Shown here piece by piece: positions 7,788 to 15,932 of a DNA stretch of 46,120 bases (position 1 is the first letter of the stretch; each line of letters starts with the position of its first letter). Origin of the DNA: DATEOR01 sp046733475 (GTDB taxonomy: Bacteria > Actinomycetota > Thermoleophilia > Gaiellales > Gaiellaceae). The stretch spans positions 1 through 46,120 of the forward strand of contig JBKPPF010000030.1 in NCBI GenBank assembly GCA_046733475.1, written 5' to 3'. The position numbers and the translations under genes are program-made. The notes beneath the pieces were generated by a model, which saw nothing but the letters and a program-made list of their open reading frames with translations, was not told the origin of the DNA and did not search any database.

Positions 7788-8252
7788 GTGGCCGATCTCG
7801 TTCCGGTCGGCCGTGTCGGCCGCCCGCACGGCCTCGACGGCTCCTTCGTCGTCGAGGGCGCGAGCGATGACCCCGAGCGCTTCGCGGTTGGCGCCCGCCT
7901 GATGGCGGGCGAGGAGGCTGCAGCCGTCGTCGCGTCGAAGCGGGCCGGCGGCCGTGTTGTCGTCCGGCTCGACCGCCCGGTGGAGCGCGGCACGGTCCTC
8001 GCCGTTCCGCGGGACGAGCTTCCGCCCGTCGAGGACGGCGGTTACTACGTCTTCGAGCTTGTCGGCGTCGAGGTGGAGGAGGAGGGAGGCCGCCTACTCG
8101 GCGTCGTGCAGGACGTGGCCCCTGGGGTGGCGAACGACGTCCTCGAGCTCGACACGGGCCACGCCCTGCCGCTCGTCTCGCAGTGCGTCCTCGAGGTCGA
8201 CCTCGAACGCCGCCGCATCTTGGTGGCGCGTGGCTTCGCCGAGCCCGACTAA
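7788..8252 (+). CDS. rimM: Ribosome maturation factor RimM
   Basis: RimM helps mature the 3' domain of 16S rRNA in the 30S subunit and binds S19. The 154-residue protein shows the N-terminal RimM domain opening VPVGRVGRPHGLDGSFVV and the PRC-barrel half starting YYVFELVGVEVEEEGGRLLG, with the characteristic GVANDVLEL and a closing PLVSQCVLEVDLERRRI. GTG 7788 lies 5 nt after the khpA stop. It sits between khpA and trmD as expected. Confidence 0.94.
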   Translation: MADLVPVGRVGRPHGLDGSFVVEGASDDPERFAVGARLMAGEEAAAVVASKRAGGRVVVRLDRPVERGTVLAVPRDELPPVEDGGYYVFELVGVEVEEEGGRLLGVVQDVAPGVANDVLELDTGHALPLVSQCVLEVDLERRRILVARGFAEPD

Positions 8253-8261
8253 CTTTCTCTC

Positions 8262-8918
8262 GTGCAGATCGATGTCTTCACACCGCTCCCGCATGCCTTC
8301 GCCTGGATGACGGAGCAGCGGCCCGTCGCGACCGTGCTCGGAAACGAGCTCGACCTCCGCCTCTGGAACTACCGTGACTTCACGCCGCTCGGCGGCGGCC
8401 AGGTGGACGACGAGCCCTATGGGGGCGGCGCCGGCATGGTGCTCCGCGTCGATGTCGTGCACGCTGCGCTCGCCGCCGTCTACGGCGACCCCGGCGGCCG
8501 GCGGATCCTCGCGCTCACGCCGCAGGGTCGGCAGCTCGATCAGAAGCTCGTGGAGGAGCTTGCGGGCGAGGAGGAACTGACCCTTCTCTCCGCCCGCTTC
8601 GAGGGCTTCGACGAGCGCATCGTGGAGCACATCGCCACGGATTCGGTCTCCATCGGGCCGTATGTCCTCTCCGGCGGCGAGCTTCCGGCGATGGTGCTCG
8701 TGGACGCAGTCGCGCGCCGGCTCCCGGGCGCGATCCGGGAGGAGAGCGGCGCGGTCGAGACGTTCTCCGCCGAGCTCGAGGGCGGTGTCGAGTTCCCGCA
8801 GTACACGCGGCCGCCCGAATTCAAGGGCTGGCCGGTGCCGGACATCCTTCTGTCCGGAGACCACGCGAGCATCGCGACGTGGCGCAGGGAGCAGAGCAGA
8901 GAGCGAACGCTTTCGTGA
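8262..8918 (+). CDS. trmD: tRNA (guanine-37-N1)-methyltransferase TrmD
   Basis: TrmD uses S-adenosylmethionine to methylate G37 next to the anticodon and so prevents frameshifting. The 218-residue sequence has the SPOUT trefoil-knot motifs: RDFTPLGGGQVDDEPYGGGAGM, LLSARFEGFDERI, SIGPYVLSGGELPAMVLVDA and a C-terminal YTRPPEFKGWPVPDILLSGDH. TAACTT at 8250-8255, overlapping the rimM stop, lies exactly 6 nt before GTG 8262, so an internal leaderless transcript is possible in addition to read-through. The stop overlaps the lepB start. Confidence 0.96.
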   Translation: MQIDVFTPLPHAFAWMTEQRPVATVLGNELDLRLWNYRDFTPLGGGQVDDEPYGGGAGMVLRVDVVHAALAAVYGDPGGRRILALTPQGRQLDQKLVEELAGEEELTLLSARFEGFDERIVEHIATDSVSIGPYVLSGGELPAMVLVDAVARRLPGAIREESGAVETFSAELEGGVEFPQYTRPPEFKGWPVPDILLSGDHASIATWRREQSRERTLS

Positions 8919-9514
8919 GAGGGCCGATCGACCGCCTCACGACCGGCCTGCCGGACCCGTGGCCCACGGTGATCGACTGGGTCGTGACCATCGTCGTCGC
9001 CGTCGGCGCGGTGCTCGCGATCAAGGCGTGGATCGTGAACCCGTACCGGATCCCGTCCTCATCGATGGAACCGACGCTGCATTGCGCCGAGCCGCAGCCC
9101 GGCTGTCTCGCGAGCTACTCGGACCGCGTTCTCGCGAACCGCTTCATCTACCACTTTCGCGACCCGCATCGCGGCGACATCGTTGTCTTCAACACGCCGG
9201 AGAAGGCCCTCGAGGCCTGCGGCGCGGCAGGAACCTTCGTCAAGCGGATCGTCGGGCTTCCAGGCGATACCGTCGAGGAGCGGAATGGCATCGTCCTCAT
9301 CAACGGAGAGAGGCTGGACGAGCCGTACGTGCCCGCGAGCGAGCGAGACAGGCGGACCGACAGCTGGAAGGTTCCGGAGGGGAGCTATTTCATGATGGGC
9401 GACAACCGCTCACAATCATGCGACAGCCGCGCGTGGGGCTCGGTCCCACGTGAGGATCTCATCGGGCCCGTTTTCTCGGTCTACTGGCCTCCTCAACGGA
9501 TTAGCTTTCGCTAG
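8915..9514 (+). CDS. lepB: Signal peptidase I
   Basis: Type I signal peptidase removes signal peptides from exported proteins on the outer face of the membrane. One N-terminal membrane segment (about residues 18-36, VIDWVVTIVVAVGAVLAI) precedes the protease domain. The catalytic Ser is in PSSSMEPTL, the Lys in FVKRIVGLPGD, and the conserved GDNRSQSCDSRAWG box follows. I prefer GTG 8915, whose GTGA overlaps the trmD stop, giving 199 residues; GTG 8879 would add 12 residues and overlap trmD by 40 bases. lepB sits between trmD and rplS. Confidence 0.93.
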   Translation: MRGPIDRLTTGLPDPWPTVIDWVVTIVVAVGAVLAIKAWIVNPYRIPSSSMEPTLHCAEPQPGCLASYSDRVLANRFIYHFRDPHRGDIVVFNTPEKALEACGAAGTFVKRIVGLPGDTVEERNGIVLINGERLDEPYVPASERDRRTDSWKVPEGSYFMMGDNRSQSCDSRAWGSVPREDLIGPVFSVYWPPQRISFR

Positions 9515-9551
9515 CATGGTGCGTCGGCCCGCGCGCGGCCGCCGTTTTCCT

Positions 9552-9902
9552 ATGAGCACGCCCATCGACATCCTCGAGCGCAAGCAGCTGCGCGACGGCA
9601 TCCCGCAATTCAAGGCGGGAGACACCGTCCGCGTGCACTTCCAGGTGATCGAGGGCCAGCGACGGCGCGTACAGGTCTTCGAGGGGATCGTCATCAAGCG
9701 CCAGGGGCCCGGGGTCCGCGAGACCTTCACGGTCCGCAAGAACTCGTTCGGCGTCGGTGTCGAGCGGACGTTCCCCCTGCACTCGCCGAAGATCGAGAAG
9801 ATCGAGGTCATGGCGATCGGCGACGTGAACCGCGCGAAGCTCTACTACCTTCGCTCCAAAGTGGGGAAGAAGGCGCGCGTCCGCGAGAAGCAGCGGTCCT
9901 AG
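9552..9902 (+). CDS. rplS: 50S ribosomal protein L19
   Basis: L19 lies at the 30S-50S interface. The 116 residues show PQFKAGDTVRVHFQVIEGQRRR, VFEGIVIKRQGPG, RETFTVRKNSFGVGVERTFPLHSP and KLYYLR, all family hallmarks. The start ATG 9552 matches the usual L19 N-terminus. An in-frame ATG at 9516 would add 12 arginine-rich residues; it lies 8 nt after a TAGCTT hexamer (9502-9507), so either a 40-nt leader or the longer form is possible. No Shine-Dalgarno sequence is visible before 9552. Confidence 0.95.
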   Translation: MSTPIDILERKQLRDGIPQFKAGDTVRVHFQVIEGQRRRVQVFEGIVIKRQGPGVRETFTVRKNSFGVGVERTFPLHSPKIEKIEVMAIGDVNRAKLYYLRSKVGKKARVREKQRS

Positions 9903-9919
9903 GCGTTATCCTCGGGCCC

Positions 9920-10576
9920 GTGCGCAAGACGGGCCGGAAGCTCCTCAATTTCGATCGCCGGCTCGGTGCACGCTTCGTCGCCGGAGCCGACGAGGCCGGG
10001 CGTGGAAGTCTCGCCGGGCCACTCGTGACCGCGGCGGTCCTCTTCGACTACGACGTCCTGCGCGACCACAGGGTGCGCCCGCTGGCCATCCTGAACGACT
10101 CGAAGCAGCTCACGCCGGATGAGCGCGCGCGCCTCTTCCGCGCGGTCACGGGCTGCGCGACGCGCATCGCCGTGCGCGTCATCCCGCCGGCAGTGATCGA
10201 CTCAGACGGCCTGCACCGGTCGAATCTCCGCGGTCTCCGCGAGACCCTGGCCGACCTCTCGCCGCCTGCGGAGGTGTGCCTGGTGGACGGATTCAGGCTC
10301 GGCCCGCGCGCGCCCGAGCACAGGGCCGTCGTGGACGGCGACACGCGGAGCGCCGCGATTGCGGCCGCCTCGATCGTGGCCAAGGTCGTCCGCGACCGTG
10401 CGATGCACCGGCTGGACGCCCTCTACCCCGCGTACGGGTTCGCGTCCCACGTCGGCTACATCACGCCCGGACATTCCGCCGTCGTCCGCGAGCGCGGCCC
10501 GAGCGAGATCCATCGCCTTTCCTTCGAAGCCCGCTGCTATGCCGAGCAGACCCTCGGGGCGGGCGCTCGGGCCTAG
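9920..10576 (+). CDS. rnhB: Ribonuclease HII
   Basis: RNase HII removes ribonucleotides and RNA primers from DNA. The 218-residue product contains the catalytic VAGADEAGRGSLAGPLV (Asp-Glu), LNDSKQL, a third acidic residue in CLVDGF, and VDGDTRSAAIAAASIVAKVVRD with the last Asp. The HVGY-TPGH segment follows. GTG 9920 lies 7 nt after TATCCT (9907-9912) without a Shine-Dalgarno sequence. The gene overlaps yraN by 38 bases, which supports cotranscription. Confidence 0.96.
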   Translation: MRKTGRKLLNFDRRLGARFVAGADEAGRGSLAGPLVTAAVLFDYDVLRDHRVRPLAILNDSKQLTPDERARLFRAVTGCATRIAVRVIPPAVIDSDGLHRSNLRGLRETLADLSPPAEVCLVDGFRLGPRAPEHRAVVDGDTRSAAIAAASIVAKVVRDRAMHRLDALYPAYGFASHVGYITPGHSAVVRERGPSEIHRLSFEARCYAEQTLGAGARA

Positions 10577-10886
10577 AGCCGAGCGGCGCGTCCGCCTCTA
10601 CTACCGCCTTCGCGGCTATCGCGTTCTCGCGGCGAACGCGCGGGCGGGCCGCAACGAGCTTGACATCGTCCTGCGCCGCGGGCGGAGGCTCGTCTTCTGC
10701 GAGGTCAAGGCGCGGAGCGGCGACGGCTATGGCGACCCGCGGGAAGCGGTCGGTCCCGAAAAGGTCCGGCGCCTTCGGCGGGCAGCCGAGATCTGGCTCG
10801 CGCGCGAGCCCGACCTCCTCGATCTCGAGGTCGCGTTCGAAGTCGTCGGGGTGCGCGGGAAGCGGATCGAGCGTGTACCCCTCTAG
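10539..10886 (+). CDS. YraN/UPF0102 family endonuclease-like protein
   Basis: A 115-residue UPF0102 (YraN) protein, a restriction-endonuclease-fold family whose cellular role is not settled; association with DNA processing is suggested by its constant place between rnhB and comM/dprA. The fold's catalytic pattern is visible: a Glu at the end of the first helix (GPRAERRV), then NELDIVL, and the D-ExK motif continued as FCEVKARSG. ATG 10539 lies inside the end of rnhB. The stop TAG shares the tetranucleotide CTAG with the opposing secreted-protein gene. Confidence 0.9.
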   Translation: MPSRPSGRALGPRAERRVRLYYRLRGYRVLAANARAGRNELDIVLRRGRRLVFCEVKARSGDGYGDPREAVGPEKVRRLRRAAEIWLAREPDLLDLEVAFEVVGVRGKRIERVPL

Positions 10887-11794
10887 GGCCCCGGATGCGG
10901 GTCGTGGATGCGGTAGATGTCGGACGAGGTCTTGCCGCAGAGATAGCGGTCATAGAAGACGTCGACGCTGCCGTCGTCGTTGTCCCGCGCGTAGGCGCTC
11001 CAGAAGTCGCGTCCGTTCGGGCCGAGATCCGCGACGATCGTGCCGCCGGCAGGATCGTCCACCCCGAAATAGCGCACGACCTTCACGTCGGCGCCACATT
11101 TCGGCCCGCTGCGCGCCACGTAGACGATTCCCGTTTCGGTGACCGCGCCGCCGTACTGGAACTTCGTCGACGGCTTCTGCAGGACGGTGTCGCTGATCGG
11201 CGAGATCTGCCTTCGCACGACGTTGCAGGTGGTCTTCGTGCAGCGCGTCCAGGCCGCGAAGTTGCCATTCACCTGCCCGGCGTGGCGGAAACGCGGCCCC
11301 TGGTCGAGGATGACCTCGTTCGTCGTCGTCAGGCTGTGGAGAATGACGAACTGCGAGCTGCTCGTCTGGCGCGCGAAGAAGAGCCAGTCGCCGGAGATGC
11401 TGGGTTCCCACTCCCAGTCTGCGGTGTTGACACCGGCCGGCGGATCGCTCCGCGTCTGCGTGTCCGCGTTGTAGAGCTTCAGGTTGGACTGGCCGTTCCT
11501 GATCTGCTGGTAGACGACGTTGGGCGGGTCGATGCCGCCGATGAACCCCTCGCCCGTGGCATTGAGCTTCACCCGCGGGTCGCTTGTCCGCGTGAGGAAG
11601 GCGTCGAAGTGGTTTCGGTGCGAGCGCGAATTCTGAGTCCACGCGAAGTACTGAGTCGTGCCGTCCGTTGCCGCGGCCGGGAGCTGCTCGTAGAGCCCGC
11701 TGGTCTTGACTCCGTGCTGACTCAGGAGCGCGTAGGCGGCGGGGACGGCAATCAGTGCCGCCACGAGCGCGACGATGAAAAGACCCCTGCGCAT
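10883..11794 (-). CDS. Secreted protein of unknown function, propeller-like repeats
   Basis: A 303-residue protein with a clean Sec signal peptide: MRR, a hydrophobic core LFIVALVAALIAVPAAYA and a plausible cut after AYA. The mature part is rich in aromatic strands such as TQYFAWTQNS, DWLFFARQTSS, GIVYVARSG and SVDVFYDRYL, suggesting a beta-propeller, but no catalytic motif is recognisable. Several cysteines (RCTKTTC, CGADV, LCGKT) may form disulfides outside the cell. ATG 11794 has a strong Shine-Dalgarno sequence (GGAGAGG). The function is unknown; it may be structural or binding. Confidence 0.85.
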   Translation of the reverse strand: MRRGLFIVALVAALIAVPAAYALLSQHGVKTSGLYEQLPAAATDGTTQYFAWTQNSRSHRNHFDAFLTRTSDPRVKLNATGEGFIGGIDPPNVVYQQIRNGQSNLKLYNADTQTRSDPPAGVNTADWEWEPSISGDWLFFARQTSSSQFVILHSLTTTNEVILDQGPRFRHAGQVNGNFAAWTRCTKTTCNVVRRQISPISDTVLQKPSTKFQYGGAVTETGIVYVARSGPKCGADVKVVRYFGVDDPAGGTIVADLGPNGRDFWSAYARDNDDGSVDVFYDRYLCGKTSSDIYRIHDPHPGP

Positions 11795-11822
11795 GACCTC
11801 TCCTTCCGGGAAGGTAGACTCG

Positions 11823-11851
11823 AAAGTACTCCTCGACGCGGCATTTGTCAC
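11823..11851 (-). promoter_or_regulatory. Sigma70-type promoter of the secreted-protein gene
   Basis: On the minus strand GTGACA (plus 11846-11851) and TACTTT (plus 11823-11828) are separated by exactly 17 nt. Transcription would start near 11816, giving a leader of about 22 nt that includes the GGAGAGG ribosome-binding site of the gene starting at 11794. This contrasts with the leaderless arrangement of the divergent comM. Confidence 0.6.
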
Positions 11852-11916
11852 AATTCCGTGCGGCCTCGGCGCAGCCGATGCCGGTTCCGCGCGTTTTCGA
11901 GGCGTAGCTTCGAGGT

Positions 11917-13374
11917 GTGCTTGCGCGCGCCAGCACCCATGCTCTCGTCGGACTGGAAGCCCGGCCCGTCGAGGTCGAGGCGCACCTCCAGCGCGGCGTC
12001 CCCGCGTTCTCGATCGTCGGCCTTCCGGACAAGGCCTGCCAGGAAGCAAAGGAGAGGGTTCGGAGCGGGATCACGAGCGCGGAGCTCGAGTGGCCGCTCC
12101 GGCGGCTGACGGTCAACCTCGCGCCGGCGGGGCTGAGGAAGGAAGGGTCCGGCTTCGATCTTCCGATCGCGCTCGCGGTGCTGGCTGCGTCGCACCAGAT
12201 CCCCGCCGAGCGGCTCGCCCAGCACGCCGCGCTCGGGGAGCTTGCGCTGGACGGCCGCGTTCGACCCGTGCCCGGCGCGCTCGTCGCCGCCGAGGCGGCG
12301 CGCCGGGCCGGCCTCGACCGGCTCATCTGTCCCCCCGAGTCTGCGCCGGAGGCTGCTTTGGCCGGGATCGAGCCGATTCCGGTCGAACACCTCGCTCAAG
12401 CGGGCGCCTACCTGCGCGGCGCTTTCGAGCCGCGCGCCGTCGGCCCGCCGGAACGGGGCAACGGAGCGAGCGGTCCCGACCTCGCCGACGTGCGCGGCCA
12501 GGAACGCGCTCGACGCGCTCTCGAGCTCGCGGCGGCGGGCCGGCACAACCTCCTGTTGGCGGGCCCGCCCGGGACGGGAAAAACGATGCTCGCCCGACGG
12601 CTGCCAGGGATCCTCCCGGAGCTGACGCTCGAGGAGGCGCTCGAAGTAACCCGTATTCACTCGGTTGCCGGTCTGCTCCCCGCCGGCAGGCCGCTCGTCG
12701 ACCGGCCCCCGTTCCGCGCCCCGCACCACACCGCGTCGACGGCGGCCGTCGTCGGCGGAGGTGCGGGGCCGCGTCCCGGCGAGGCGACGCTCGCGCATCG
12801 CGGCGTCCTCTTCTTGGACGAGCTCGCGGAGTTCTACCGCCCGGCCCTCGAGGCGTTGCGGCAGCCGCTTGAGGACGGGACGATCGCAATCGCCCGCGTG
12901 CAGGGACACGCGGTTTTTCCGGCTCAGTTCGTCCTTGTCGGGACGATGAACCTCTGTCCCTGCGGTGGGCGGGGAGACCCGGCCGCCGAATGCTCCTGCT
13001 CGCCGCAGCGGCTCGCGGCGTATCGGGACCGGCTTTCGCGAGCCCTTCTCGACCGTTTCGACCTCGTCGTCCAGGTTCCGCGGGCGCGGGCGACCGAGCT
13101 CGGCGGATCTCCGGGTGAGGCCTCTGCGGCCGTGCGTGAACGCGTCGAGCGGGCTGCCGCGCGTCTTCGCGATCCCCCGAGGCTGTCGAAGCAAGGCGCC
13201 GAGCTGCTCAGCCGTGCCGTGGACTCCTTGCCGCTCTCGGGCCGCGGCCGCGCACGTGTGGCTCGGGTTGCGGCGACGATCGCGGCACTCGCAGACCAGG
13301 GAAGCGTCGGCGCCGAGCAGGTCGCAGAGGCGCTCTCTTATCGATCTCCGACGGAACTCGGGTCGTGGAGATGA
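11917..13374 (+). CDS. comM: ComM/YifB family Mg-chelatase-like AAA+ ATPase
   Basis: ComM homologues are hexameric helicases that promote branch migration during natural transformation. The 485 residues contain the N-terminal chelatase-like domain (FSIVGLPDKACQEAKERVRS and FDLPIALAVL), Walker A GPPGTGKTM near residue 217, RPFRAPHHT-type motif PPFRAPHHTAS, Walker B GVLFLDELAEF, and the cysteine cluster CPCGGRGDPAAECSCSP. TAGCTT at 11905-11910 ends exactly 6 nt before GTG 11917, a leaderless pattern. The stop overlaps dprA (ATGA), coupling the two transformation genes. Confidence 0.94.
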   Translation: MLARASTHALVGLEARPVEVEAHLQRGVPAFSIVGLPDKACQEAKERVRSGITSAELEWPLRRLTVNLAPAGLRKEGSGFDLPIALAVLAASHQIPAERLAQHAALGELALDGRVRPVPGALVAAEAARRAGLDRLICPPESAPEAALAGIEPIPVEHLAQAGAYLRGAFEPRAVGPPERGNGASGPDLADVRGQERARRALELAAAGRHNLLLAGPPGTGKTMLARRLPGILPELTLEEALEVTRIHSVAGLLPAGRPLVDRPPFRAPHHTASTAAVVGGGAGPRPGEATLAHRGVLFLDELAEFYRPALEALRQPLEDGTIAIARVQGHAVFPAQFVLVGTMNLCPCGGRGDPAAECSCSPQRLAAYRDRLSRALLDRFDLVVQVPRARATELGGSPGEASAAVRERVERAAARLRDPPRLSKQGAELLSRAVDSLPLSGRGRARVARVAATIAALADQGSVGAEQVAEALSYRSPTELGSWR

Positions 13375-14255
13375 ACGTGGCTCGCACGATTCCCAGGCGG
13401 ACGCCCGGTTATCCGCCGCTGCTCTCGGAGCTGCACGATCCGCCGGCGACGCTCTTCCTCCGCGGGGCCGCAGAGGCGGTGTTGGCGCCGGGGGTTGCCG
13501 TCGTCGGCGCCCGCTCGTGCTCCGCGTACGGCGCGCAGGTCGCGCGGTCACTCGCCCGCGATTTGGCGTCGGCCGGGCTCGTCGTCGTGAGCGGGCTCGC
13601 GCGAGGTGTGGACGGCGAGGCTCACCGAGGCGCCTTGGAGGGCGGCGGACGGACGGTGGCTGTGCTCGGATGCGGGATCGACCGGGACTATCCGCGCAGC
13701 CACACGGAGCTGGCCCGGCGGATCGTCTCGTCGGGCGCAGTCGTCTCCGAGTATCCGCCAGGGGTGGAGCCGGCACCCTGGCGGTTCCCAGCTCGCAACC
13801 GGATCATCGCCGGCCTCTCGCTCGCGACGGTGGTCGTAGAGGCACGCGAGCGGTCCGGCGCCCTGATTACGGCCGATTTCGCGCTCGAGCTCGGTCGTGA
13901 CGTCTTCGCGGTCCCAGGAGAGATCACGAGCGGTCTCTCGACGGGCACGAACGACCTGCTGCGCCAGGGCGCCGCTCCGTTGACGTCCGTGCGAGACGTG
14001 CTCGAGGCGCTCGGGATCGAGCCCGAGCCGGCTGAGGGCGCCTCTTCGGTGTCGGACTCTGCGCTCGCTGTCCTCTCGATCCTGGGTGACGGAGCATGCG
14101 GGGTGGACGAGCTCACAAGGGCGACAGGCCTCTCGAGCGCCGAGGTCGCCGCCGCGCTCGTCGAGCTGGAGCTCGGCGGCATGGCCGCGCAGGTGGACGG
14201 CGTCTATCGCTCATTCAGTCGGGGAAGGAGTCGGGGTGCTCGAACGCCTGCCTGA
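13371..14255 (+). CDS. dprA: DNA processing protein DprA
   Basis: DprA protects incoming single-stranded DNA and loads RecA during transformation. The 294-residue product has the Rossmann-like domain with VAVVGARSCSAYG, SGLARGVDGEAHRGAL, VLGCGID, FPARNRIIAGLS, SGALITADFALELGR and FAVPGEITSGLSTGTNDLLRQGA, then a C-terminal winged-helix-like segment (ACGVDELTRATGLSSAEVAAAL). ATG 13371 overlaps the comM stop as ATGA; an in-frame GTG six bases earlier is less attractive. The 3' end overlaps the opposing PLP-enzyme gene by 41 bases. Confidence 0.94.
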   Translation: MNVARTIPRRTPGYPPLLSELHDPPATLFLRGAAEAVLAPGVAVVGARSCSAYGAQVARSLARDLASAGLVVVSGLARGVDGEAHRGALEGGGRTVAVLGCGIDRDYPRSHTELARRIVSSGAVVSEYPPGVEPAPWRFPARNRIIAGLSLATVVVEARERSGALITADFALELGRDVFAVPGEITSGLSTGTNDLLRQGAAPLTSVRDVLEALGIEPEPAEGASSVSDSALAVLSILGDGACGVDELTRATGLSSAEVAAALVELELGGMAAQVDGVYRSFSRGRSRGARTPA

Positions 14256-15114
14256 AGAGCTCATCGTCGATGTTCCGACCGGTGACGACGAGCACGAGCG
14301 GGTCGCCGACGTCGTCCAGGTCGGTCACGGCGGCGAGCGCTGCTGCCGCGGCGCCCTCGGCGCGGACGCCGACCGATGCGTACTCGCCGATTGCTCCCGC
14401 GATCCGCCGCTCGGAGATGAGGATCATCCGGGTGGCCACCTCGCCGAGCACCTCGACGGCGAGGGGAATAGCGACGCGCACCGCCAGTCCGTCCGCGAAA
14501 GTCGCCGATCGCTCGCTCGGAACGGGCCTGCGCGCATTCCAGGAATCGACCATCACCGGCGCCTCCTTCGCGGCGACACCGATTCGCTCCACCTTCGGGG
14601 CCGCGCGGCAGGTTGCGAGCCCGATCCCGCCGAGCAGTGCTCCGTTCCCGAGCGGCACGACGATCGCGGCAGGCGGATCTGGTGCCTGAGCGAGGATCTC
14701 GTCCGCAATCGCGCCGTACCCCTCGTACTGAGCCGGCTCCGCGCCGTCCTCGAAGAAGGGAAGGCCCCGCTGTGAGGCGTGAGCGCGCGCCTCCGCCTTG
14801 GCCTCGTCCAGATCGTCGCCCGTCTGCCGGATCTCGGCTCCGCAATCTTCCATAAGCGCGAGCTTGGCCGAGCTTGCCGTTGCCGGTGCGTACACGATCG
14901 CGTTGAGGCCGACGCGACTCGCGGCCCATGCCGTTGCTGCCCCGTGGTTTCCGGTGGAGGCGGTCACGACGGCGCGGGCCCCGTCGGCCGCATAGCGCTC
15001 GAGCACCGGGAGCGCGCCGCGCCACTTGAACGCGCCCAGCGCGTGCACGTCCTCCCGCTTGAGGAGCAGTCGCCTGCCGGCGAGTGTGGCCTCCTCGAGC
15101 GGAGTCGGCGTCAC
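14215..15114 (-). CDS. PLP-dependent threonine/serine dehydratase-like enzyme
   Basis: A 299-residue fold-type II pyridoxal-phosphate enzyme. The PLP-lysine motif is KREDVHALGAFKWRGA, the substrate-loop motif is TASTGNHGAA, and the phosphate loop reads VPLGNGALLGGIG, which deviates from the usual run of glycines. It most resembles threonine ammonia-lyase catalytic domains without a regulatory domain, but hydroxyamino-acid or other beta-elimination substrates are equally possible. It is the last gene of a five-gene minus-strand operon; ATG 15114 overlaps the preceding stop by 4 nt. Its end overlaps dprA by 41 bases. Confidence 0.85.
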   Translation of the reverse strand: MTPTPLEEATLAGRRLLLKREDVHALGAFKWRGALPVLERYAADGARAVVTASTGNHGAATAWAASRVGLNAIVYAPATASSAKLALMEDCGAEIRQTGDDLDEAKAEARAHASQRGLPFFEDGAEPAQYEGYGAIADEILAQAPDPPAAIVVPLGNGALLGGIGLATCRAAPKVERIGVAAKEAPVMVDSWNARRPVPSERSATFADGLAVRVAIPLAVEVLGEVATRMILISERRIAGAIGEYASVGVRAEGAAAAALAAVTDLDDVGDPLVLVVTGRNIDDELFRQAFEHPDSFPD

Positions 15115-15932
15115 GCGAAGAGCTGGCCGGCGTTCGTGCGGAGCGCTACCTCAGCGACCCCGGCGGCTTGGACGGCCGCGACGGCCGCGTGCGCGTCCAT
15201 CACGGGGGCGTCGCTGCCGAAGACGAGGCAGCCCGAGCCGCACGCCTCGCCCGTGAGCCGCAGCGCAAGGGGGCCGTAGCTGGCCGTGTCGAAGTAGACC
15301 GCCATCTCCGGGACCTCGCCGCCCCGTGCGCGCAGCCGTTCGAGCTGGAACGGGCCGCCTCCCGCCAGGAATGCGAAGACCACCGGGAGCTTCGGGCTGC
15401 CGTGGGTCAGCCATGCCGCATAGGCAGCCTGCATCTGCGCGGGGTAGTCGACGAGCGCGGACCACCAGGCGGGGGCGTCTGCGGGCGGAGGAGGCACCGG
15501 GCCGGGGTGGACGAAAAGCGTCTGCCGTGCGGCGACGAGCTCGTCAGCCAACTCACCGATCCCGGCGACGAGGGCGGGCGCGGGAACGCAGGCGCCGGCG
15601 AAGCCGTCTCGGCACTCCGCGACCGCGAACGCCTGCAAGCGGCCGTCGGCTGCTGCAACGAGCTCGAGAATGCCCTCGTGGTAGGCGTCGAGGAGCTCGG
15701 GGATTCCATCGCACGCCAGAGTCGGCTGAAGCGACACGACCGCCGTGTCGATGCCGACCGCGTCGAGGAGAGTCACCCGTGTCTCAAGCGTGTGCGCCTC
15801 GAGCCCGGCCGGAAACGTTCCCTCGCCGAGGATCAGCTCCTCGCCGTCGATGCGCGGCGGGCGGGTCCGCCTGCGAAGGGCCGCGACCAGCTGATCGGGC
15901 CACAGGTGTTGGTGGACGTCAAAGGAGGCCAT
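15111..15932 (-). CDS. Amidohydrolase family 2 TIM-barrel metal hydrolase
   Basis: A 273-residue protein opening MASFDVHQHLWPDQL, the metal-binding HxH motif of amidohydrolase_2 proteins, and ending with VFGSDAPVMDAHAA, which supplies the catalytic Asp. Family members include lactonases and decarboxylases. Next to an enolase-superfamily dehydratase it could be a sugar lactonase, as in fuconate-type pathways; that is inference from context. ATG 15932 has a GGAG-like sequence nearby in the upstream gene, which it overlaps by 14 nt. Confidence 0.82.
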   Translation of the reverse strand: MASFDVHQHLWPDQLVAALRRRTRPPRIDGEELILGEGTFPAGLEAHTLETRVTLLDAVGIDTAVVSLQPTLACDGIPELLDAYHEGILELVAAADGRLQAFAVAECRDGFAGACVPAPALVAGIGELADELVAARQTLFVHPGPVPPPPADAPAWWSALVDYPAQMQAAYAAWLTHGSPKLPVVFAFLAGGGPFQLERLRARGGEVPEMAVYFDTASYGPLALRLTGEACGSGCLVFGSDAPVMDAHAAVAAVQAAGVAEVALRTNAGQLFA